From NCBI GenBank assembly GCA_017654935.2, contig CM065712.1, positions 26,826,505 to 26,890,504 of the forward strand: a DNA stretch of 64,000 nt, given 5' to 3'. How positions within the stretch are numbered: the first letter of the stretch is position 1; each line of letters starts with the position of its first letter. This stretch comes from Phymorhynchus buccinoides. Lineage: Eukaryota > Mollusca > Gastropoda > Neogastropoda > Raphitomidae. A program made the translations under genes and the position numbers. Below, one piece after another: positions 56,978 to 64,000 of the stretch. Below the pieces are notes generated by a model that had not been told where the DNA came from, did not search any database, and saw nothing but the letters and a program-made list of their open reading frames with translations.

Positions 56978-57066
56978 ATGCTGCAGGTTGTCTTCTTGCT
57001 GATAATCGCGGGAGTCTCCTCCTCTTCGTCTGCCTCATTGCCCACGATCTTTATGGAAGCTGCCAT
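56978..57066 (-). CDS. ZNHIT2: ZNHIT2-like coding exon 1
   Basis: The 89-nt exon starts at an ATG in strong context (CAAAATGG) and encodes MAASIKIVGNEADEEEE, ending KKTTCS plus two bases, AT|GTATGA. Joining to exon 2 makes CSIC, the first CxxC pair of the HIT finger, with Cys28 and Cys31. The start sequence AAAATGGCAGC resembles a YY1 element, and two ACTTCC (ETS-type) sites lie within 60 bp upstream, typical of a TATA-less housekeeping promoter. The promoter reading is inference. Confidence 0.88.
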
Positions 57067-57329
57067 TTTGAAAGGAAGTGATTTTCATCAGGGGAAGTAA
57101 GACTCAACGACATCCTCCTAGCTCCTCCAAATAAAAACAAAATAAAAAAATAAAAAGAAAGAAAAAAGTCATAATGCCTTGAACGATTTTTCATATCATT
57201 TTGTAGCCTTTGCACTTTTATAAAAAAAAAATTAACCTACTAATAATTTGGGGCATGCACTTTGGTGTGCTTATGCAAATTACATTTGTGTCGTCTGCTA
57301 GCGTTTTCTGAAAATTTAAATCTAGTGCA

Positions 57330-57672
57330 TTTATCGCAAACAAACAACTACACAAGTGCAAAGTGACGTTATTTTATTCACAAGAGACAAAACAAAACTA
57401 CTGGATATTTCGGCGAATGCGCCTCATTTACACGTTGGACTGTAGAGGGGAAGTATTGTTTTTATTTTGATCTTGATGTGTGTGTTTTTTATTTTTTGCT
57501 CCTTCTGTTGCCTACTTTTTGCTCCTTTTGCTATATTTGATGTTTGCTGTTTAATTGCTTGTCTGTGTTGATAAAGGCGCATTCGCCGAAATATCCAGTA
57601 GTTTTGTTTTGTCTCTTGTGAATAAAATAACGTCACTTTGCACTTGTCGTGTAGTTGTTTGTTTGCTGTATG
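57330..57672. mobile_element. Inverted pair of Penelope-like 3' ends
   Basis: Two ~75-bp arms face each other: ACTACTGGATATTTCGGCGA at the left and the inverse ending near 57672, each with ACAAGTGCAAAGTGACGTTA. The motif GATAAAGGCGCATTCGCCGA then AATAAAATAACG resembles the terminal repeats of Penelope-like elements. A single arm with the same central spacer is at 19490-19720. The family call is tentative. Confidence 0.5.
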
Positions 57673-58624
57673 TTCCAGTGACGTTGCAGTCTGTTTCATT
57701 TTTTCATTTATCTGCAGAACAAAATAAAGTGAAAGCTAGAATTAATCAAGAATTTCCCCCCATTACATATTCACAGCTTTAGGAAATCACAAAGATGCAT
57801 GTAAATTCATTAGAAAGCCAGTGTGGCGGTGTATTTTTACCTCTATGAGATAAGTAGTCCTAGCCGGAAGTAGTCCTAGCGTAGCCAATCAGAATCGTCT
57901 GTTTGTCCGCCATTGTGAATTTTACGAAACTAAGTGCATGGATACATCGATTTCTCGGCAAATATGTAGATTTACACCCTCCTGCTCTATTTCTTGGTTC
58001 TTTCCGTGGTTAGGGATAGGGTTAGGGTTAGGGATAGGGTTAGGGTTAGATGGGTACAGTTCGCATGCGAGAGGTAGATATTTAATGACAGGTACTTATT
58101 TATCGTGACACCGGAAGTAAAGGAGCACTTTTATGTTTCGGGTAGCAGAAGAGTGCATTGAATCTATTGTTGACATTTAATTCGACCTCGTTAGCAGAAT
58201 TTCAGGTTGGTACATCGATGATTTGGTTTAGATCAGCGATTTAAACAGGTTGAGGTTGTTATGAAGTCAAATACAATTAAGAAGATTACATTTTGTTGAC
58301 TGGGGAAATGTTAATTGACATTATTTTGATCTTGAATTTCAAGTGAAACGATATATATATGACGTGTTGGATTTATTTTGCAATCCCAGAAAAAAAGTGA
58401 AAACCAAAAACCAAACAAAACAAATCAGAACCTGCTTTTAAGATTTGATGATCAGGAAACCATGTGTTTGTCTGTATCAGTGTATGCGTGTGTATAATTT
58501 GTATATTTATCTGTCCATGTATTTATATACACCACACACACGGTCCACACACTGTGACACACACTGTGACACACATACACACACACACAGTGACACCACA
58601 CAGTCACAGGACATACACAGTACA

Positions 58625-58625
<1 letters not shown>

Positions 58626-58700
<75 letters not shown>
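58626..58700 (+). repeat. (CT)n with flanking CA repeats
   Basis: About 75 bp of pure CT within a 58540-58830 CA/CT-rich stretch. A short open frame at 58830-58965 (IDITVIAKAMLSSTIG) follows and a probable retrotransposon-like 3' tail ends near 59120. No gene is recognised. Confidence 0.8.
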
Positions 58701-58705
<5 letters not shown>

Positions 58706-59292
58706 GACATAGACACACACACATACAATACACAGAGACCAGGAGACAGAGATACCTGGAACACATGTATGTACACACGTACACAACACACGTATGCACA
58801 CACACACACACACATACACACACACATGCTCTCTAAATATCGAATGATCAATATGGACTTTTTTCGTAAGTATGATAATACCAAGGATATTTTAAATGAC
58901 GCAGAAATTGACATTACTGTAATTGCAAAAGCAATGCTGTCCTCAACTATTGGAAGACTACTGTAGAGGTTTTCTTTACTTTTTTTAATATGTCGTTCTT
59001 ATGCATGTTATTTTACCTTCTTTTTTTTCTTTTTCTTTCCCCCCCCCTAAACATTTTTTTTTGGCATGCTGTCTAAAATCACGATCTATGTGAAAAGACA
59101 TTAAATTAAAAATTCATTCATACACACACACACACACACCAAGAGAGAGAGAGGTGGAGATCTCTCTCTCCCTCTCTCTCTTTCTCTCTCCTTCTCTGTT
59201 TTTTTTTCTTTTGTTTTTTTCTCTCTTCGACCTCTTGGCTCTTTTCAGTTGTAATAATGGTCAGAAATGACTTAGACAAAGTTCTATATATA

Positions 59293-59465
59293 CAGTGGAA
59301 TCCGCTTAATCGGCCACTTTTGGGACCAGGAAAAATATGGCCGATAAAGCGAATCGACCGATAAAATGAACATCGAGATACTGTATGACGCAATTATGCA
59401 AGTCAAAAGCAGTGACGTCAAAATTAAATGTTGCAGTTCAAATTCAAATTCTTTCCCTTTTTGTG

Positions 59466-59519
<54 letters not shown>

Positions 59520-60091
59520 ATTAATCCTACAACTTGACAGAAGCACGAGTAAACTAAAAGACAATGATTTTGTTTTCTTGAGTGATTTTAACGCCATGCA
59601 GGGTCTTTCAATGAGAAACTTAGTGCGATTTTTCTCACACCATTAGTTGGGGATAAAGAAAGAGAGAGAGACAGTGAGTGGTCCTACCATCACTCTCTCT
59701 CTCTCACTACGCCCAAGTAAGAAAATCGCGTGATAAACCCCTAGTGCATTGACTGCCCTCTGGCATGAAAAATATCGCCATAGGTTGACCATTGACAACA
59801 GCTCACCTTCCAACTTCACACTCAACCATGTAACCGTCAAAAGCGTGTTGTCAGTTTGTCTGCCTCTGTTGTTCTCCCTCTCAAAAAGGGGTAAAGAGGA
59901 AAAATTAGAGAGAAAAAGTGGCCAATAAAGCGAAATTGAAGATTTCAGCTTTGGACGTAAAAAAACGAACAAAATAACACAAGCTTCAGAAGAAAAAATT
60001 CCGTTCCAGAGGAAATTGGCCGATTAAGCGGCTTTGGCCGATTAAGCGGCTTTGGCCGATTATCCGATGGCCAATTAAACAGATTCCACTG
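59293..60091. mobile_element. TA-flanked MITE, same family, copy 3 with nested insertion
   Basis: Same ends and TA flanks as 2195-2751, but the body is interrupted at about 59613-59790 by ~178 bp absent from the other two copies. It also has an extra tandem CGATTAAGCGGCTTTGGC unit near its right end. Confidence 0.88.
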
Positions 60092-60858
60092 TATGTGGAA
60101 GAAGAAGAAGAAGACCTGACTGGCTGCTCAAGCCAAGCTTTCTGTCTTCTTTTACTGTATTTTTTTTAGTAAGTGTCCATTTACTTCTTTATTTTTGCAC
60201 CATCTTGCGCAACTTCGGTTCTAGATCCTCCAAAAGTTTTCCCAGCTGCGTACATCCGACACATTCCGATTTCAGAGGAGCTCAAAACAGAAAATTATTT
60301 GGAAGACATTTTTGAAAAGAGGCAGGAAAACATTAAGTCAGAAAGATAGTAGATGACAAAAAGCAAAAAGAAAAGGCAGAGTCAAAGAGAGTGACAGATT
60401 AGAGGAAGGTACAAGCACAGAACTTCCAGGTGGGGGATCTATTTTTATGAAAGACCCCCCGGTATCCCCACGGGGACTGTACGTATACCATTTATACAGT
60501 GAAAATCGCTTCTTAAGTCAAAATTGAAGGGACTGAAATTTTATTTTGAGATAGCCAATATTTCTTTGTATCAAATATAGGGTTTTCATTTTGAAATGAA
60601 ACAACAGATAAAAGAGTACAAACAACAGATCAGAACACTTTCGGTCTGAGCTTAGTCACACGGGGAAACACATCAGTACACACGAAACTTGGAGGCTCCA
60701 ACAAAAACAACCGATTCAAAGCCGATTTTAAACGATGTTCTCGATCGGCAATCGGTTAAAAATGAAAACCCTGCTAATAACAACACTTAAGGCTCTTGGA
60801 AATGTCCATCTTAGTCAGCCACACTGATACAGACAATAGGATGAAAGAGCGCGGAAAA

Positions 60859-60889
<31 letters not shown>

Positions 60890-61324
60890 GAGTGAAAAGG
60901 AACAAGGAAAAAAGGAGGAAAGGAAGGAAAAAAGAAAAGAAAGGGTGAAAAATGAAGGCAGAAGTGGTGTTGGGTTGCATGATGAGTGAGCAAGAGAGCG
61001 GATTAGGTGTGGTGTGAGAGTTACATATTTTGTTATAAATGTAAATTTAATGTTTCATACTTTTAGTTAATATTTTTATTTTTACACGGTGGAAGACAAG
61101 TTTCCACACATGATGTGCGTTGTACAATGCCAATGGACAATAAAGAAACTTGACTTATTTCGAGTTAAAAGAACTTTGTAGAATAACTGGGGCCTCAAAA
61201 TTATTGTGAGCTAGTAACCCAGTGCTTTTGAGTTACCTGTTTTTGAGTTTAATAGCAGGAATCCAGTGTACTTGTTGTTATTTTTAGCGGGTAGCCAGAC
61301 TGCTGTGGTGTTACGGTGGGCAAG

Positions 61325-61381
61325 ATGTGTGACGTGGACACAGACAAACCCTTCGTCTGCTCTTCCCCAGGATGCGGTATG
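61325..61381 (+). CDS. ATF2: ATF2-like coding exon 1 (first half of C2H2 finger)
   Basis: This 57-nt exon encodes 19 residues ending DKPFVCSSPGCGM, the first half of the ATF2-family N-terminal zinc finger (ligands C12 and C17). The ATG at 61325 has A at -3 and is the first after an in-frame TAG at 61292. The exon ends ATG|GTAAGT, phase 0, which fits exon 2 (starts RFSAEGQ) at 29455. A T-rich tract ending in AG at 61287 could be the acceptor after a 5' UTR intron. It lies on the opposite strand from exons 2-10, which points to an orientation problem at the gap. Confidence 0.88.
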
Positions 61382-61693
61382 GTAAGTAATCTTGAGCTTT
61401 TGCTGAAACGGCCCGTACCTTTTCAGCTTAGATTTTTATGTTTATCCCTTTCGCCGCCCGCCATTTTTCAGCCGAAAATAATACCATCAAATTTAACTGG
61501 GTTGAGAAAAAAAAAAGTGCACAGATCGCGTTAACTGGTGATTATCAGTAACATACTGATTGCAAAACCAAAACACTGAAAACAATTTGACCTGTCAGTC
61601 CTTAGCGACTGATACATTTTTTGCTAGGACTGATAAATTGTTTAGCAGCTCAGAGGCTTTGATAATGTGGTTTTCACTGGTTTTTGTTTCCCT

Positions 61694-62735
61694 GGGACTG
61701 GTTTTGACACCGGTTGTTGAGGGGGCATTGTCGATGATGGGACTGGTTTTGACACCGGTTGTTGAGGGGGCATTGTCGCTGATGGGACTGGTTTTGACAC
61801 CGGTTGTTGAGGGGGCATTGTCGATGATGGGACTGGTTTTGACACCGGTTGTTGGGGGGCATTGTCGCTGGTGGGACTGGTTTTGACACCGGTTGTTGGG
61901 GGGCATTGTCGCTGATGGGACTGGTTTTGACACCGGTTGTTGAGGGGGCATTGTCGATGATGGGACTGGTTTTGACACCGGTTGTTGAGGGACATTGTCG
62001 CTGATGGGACTGGTTTTGACACCGGTTGTTGGGGGGCATTGTCGCTGATGGGACTGGTTTTGACACCGGTTGTTGAGGGGGCATTGTCGATGATGGGACT
62101 GGTTTTGACACCGGTTGTTGAGGGGGCATTGTCGATGATGGGACTGGTTTTGACACCGGTTGTTGGGGGGCATTGTCGCTGATGGGACTGGTTTTGACAC
62201 CGGTTGTTGAGGGGGCATTGTCGATGATGGGACTGGTTTTGACACCGGTTGTTGGGGGGCATTGTCGATGATGGGACTGGTTTTGACACCGGTTGTTGGG
62301 GGGCATTGTCGCTGATGGGACTGGTTTTGACACCAGTTATATTTATATGACATTGTCGCTGATGGGACTGGTTTTGACACCAGTTATATTTATATGACAT
62401 TGTCGCTGATGGGACTGGTTTTGACACCAGTTATATATATATATGACATTGTTGCTGATGGGACTGGTTTTGACACCAGTTATATGACATTGTCGCTGAT
62501 GGGACTGGTTTTGACACCAGTTATATGACATTGTCGCTGATGGGACTGGTTTTGACACCAGTTATATGACATTGTCGCTGATGGGACTGGTTTTGACACC
62601 AGTTATATTTATATGACATTGTCGCTGATGGGACTGGTTTTGACACCAGTTATATTTATATGACATTGTCGCTGATGGGACTGGTTTTGACACCAGTTAA
62701 TGGGGAGCATTGTCGCTGATGGGACTGGTTTTCAA
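61694..62735 (+). repeat. 45-bp satellite array in ATF2 intron 1
   Basis: About 23 units of a 44-45 bp repeat (core GACTGGTTTTGACACC) start roughly 310 bp after ATF2 exon 1. The first ~14 units carry a GTTGTTGAGGGGGCATTG half; later units swap this for an AGTTATATGACATTG variant. Because the unit is mostly 45 bp it yields long open frames on both strands, which are not genes. Confidence 0.95.
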
Positions 62736-62813
62736 AATTCCTAGCGTGATCACTGAATGTATCTGCAATATTGGGAATTCCTCTGTGACATGTATAACAT
62801 TAGGCCTATCCTT

Positions 62814-64000
62814 TAACCTCCCAAAATTAAGAAAATAGGGTCTTTGGATAACAAGTCCTGATTTGATGCATTTTACTGACATGGGTGCTTTATATAGATC
62901 TACCAATGTCCCATATGTGTCTGTTCCAGACCGGAGGACGTTAAGCAGAATTTCATCATCATGCTAAAAGTAATAATAATAATAATAAACGGATATTTAT
63001 ATTGCGCTTTTTATTGAGCACAAAGCGCTTTACAATCAGCATTGAAAAAAAACTCACACACGCACAACAGACACACACGCACGTACGTGCACGCACGAGA
63101 GTGAACGCGTTCTTGCACACAGACATACACACACATCCCCACACACATTTCATCAAACACACAGAAAAAAACATTCTCACTGAAACGCACACAAACTTAC
63201 TCAAACATACACTTGTACAAACACGCGCACTAGTACTAGTACATGCATAAAAACTGTATTTTTGTGAGACTGAGTCTTGTTTGAACTTAAAAGTGGACTC
63301 GGACGGATGAGTTTTTGCAAGAAACGTTGAGATCACCAGAAAGACAGCCTTTTCAAGGATCAGAACACTCACTTTGCTCTGGTTTCTTAGAAATTAAACC
63401 GTCAAAACGGCGATTCCTCCTTGGCGGAGATGCCGGAGAGAGTAGCCATTTTGGATGGGGTGGGTGGTGGTCACTCATTGTGGTTGAAGCGTTTTCTTTT
63501 TTTTGTAGTGCAGTAGTAAAAAAAATGGAGCTATTTCCTTTGTTGTGAGCGAAACTCCTTTAGATAAACTGTATAAAATAAAAAAAAAAAAAATAAAAAG
63601 GCTTTGTATTGCAAAAAGTTTGTGCAAACGATTTGGTCTAAACGCAGGCGGCCATTAGAAAAGAGACGGCACACGCCTTCTCTTTGAGTGAAAGAATTTG
63701 ACTTCCAGCTTCTCCGCCAAGGAGGAATCGCCGATTTGACGGCTTGATTTCTGGGAAGCCAGAGCTAAGTGAGTGTTGCAATCTCTGTAAAGGGTGTTTT
63801 CCTGGTGATCTCGTCGTGTTTCTTACAAAAACTCATCCGTCAGGGACCACCTTTAAGCCTTTGAGTTGACCCCCAAGAGTGAGTCGCTTAGGGGGTATAA
63901 CCTACTCAGTAACCCAGATCTTAAAAGACTGAGTTATTTCCCTTTCCTCTATTTAGCATTACTTGAGGAGGACCAGAACCTAAGTTGGGTATCTCATTTC
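62814..64000 (-). repeat. Right arm of large inverted duplication
   Basis: This is the partner of 29609-30553. It continues past the inner end of that match toward ATF2 exon 1 and runs to the window edge. It carries an insertion at about 62967-63235 that starts (AAT)n and a TTTATATTGCGC...AAAGCGCTTTACA motif typical of a widespread invertebrate SINE/MITE tail, then a CA-rich tract. The left arm lacks it. Confidence 0.92.
63287..63856. mobile_element. TTAA-flanked MITE, copy in right overlap arm
   Basis: Counterpart of 29765-30343, a few percent different including small indels in its A-rich centre, consistent with two alleles. Confidence 0.92.

Larger units (their letters stand above)
33816..57066 (-). 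other. ZNHIT2: ZNHIT2-like gene (locus overview)
   Basis: A multi-exon minus-strand gene encodes a HIT zinc-finger protein of the ZNHIT2 type, a cofactor linking the RUVBL1/2 (R2TP) chaperone to U5 snRNP assembly in animals. Coding exons 1-7 are 89, 153, 74, 60, 125, 102 and 114 nt. Every phase agrees, giving 239 residues that parallel human ZNHIT2 (403 residues) up to its VRFQLPNVLFAYA region. Exon 8 is recognisable but frame-damaged, exon 9 matches the ARKKCQFLLAWT region, and an exon between them plus the C-terminal exon were not found. Several exons have adjacent tandem partial copies. If the right contig is inverted, the gene is divergent from ATF2. Confidence 0.9.
57673..61280. other. 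Interval between ZNHIT2 and ATF2 first exons
   Basis: Mostly repeats: a TTAGGG-like stretch (58010-58050), CT/CA/GT microsatellites, the MITE at 59293-60091, an old repeat at 60170-60480, a poly-G run and a polyadenylation-type tail near 61150. If the two genes are divergent, their promoters lie at the two edges (near 57070-57120 and upstream of 61290). No TATA box was recognised. Confidence 0.6.

Noticed and set aside
61595..62427. 261-codon proline/glutamine-rich open frames
   Set aside because: They are the antisense of a 45-bp satellite whose length is a multiple of three, open in several frames at once, with no start or splice context.

Overview
This is eukaryotic (animal) genomic DNA, not prokaryotic. 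It has multi-exon genes with GT-AG introns, very dense microsatellites (CA, GA, ATC, homopolymeric G/C), tRNA-derived SINEs, non-LTR retrotransposon tails and many short inverted-repeat transposons (MITEs). The gene content is conserved across bilaterians. The repeat style suggests a lophotrochozoan, most likely a marine gastropod mollusc; this taxonomic call is inference.

Two host genes can be read exon by exon. (1) An ATF2/ATF7-type bZIP transcription factor. Nine coding exons lie on the minus strand at 29455-6815 and the first coding exon lies on the PLUS strand at 61325-61381. The ten exons join in phase to 1644 nt (547 codons plus stop). They contain the N-terminal C2H2 finger, the TPTP stress-kinase site, the basic region and the leucine zipper. 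(2) A ZNHIT2-type HIT zinc-finger protein on the minus strand from 57066 to 33816. Exons 1-7 join cleanly (717 nt, 239 codons). Exon 8 is frame-damaged, exon 9 is clear, one exon between 8 and 9 was not found, and the 3' end is missing.

A 500-base N gap (30554-31053) separates two contigs whose relative orientation is suspect. The last ~0.95 kb before the gap (29609-30553) is a near-identical reverse complement of 62814-64000, exact over at least 130 bp, and ATF2 exon 1 is on the opposite strand from the other ATF2 exons. Turning the right-hand contig around, or treating it as an inverted alternative haplotype, puts all ATF2 exons on one strand. ATF2 and ZNHIT2 would then be head-to-head neighbours about 4.3 kb apart.

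Layout: 1-6.8 kb ATF2 3' flank, repeats only; 6.8-29.5 kb ATF2 exons 10 to 2 with repeat-filled introns; 29.6-30.55 kb overlap arm; gap; 31.05-33.4 kb repeats; 33.5-57.1 kb ZNHIT2 exons 9 to 1; 57.1-61.3 kb intergenic repeats; 61.3 kb ATF2 exon 1 followed by a 45-bp satellite and the second overlap arm.

The most unusual feature is repeated partial tandem duplication of exons together with their splice sites, in both genes. The extreme case is ZNHIT2 exon 2, followed by 13 truncated mini-exons, each with its own apparent acceptor and donor. Most would shift the frame, but two (51 nt) would stay in frame.
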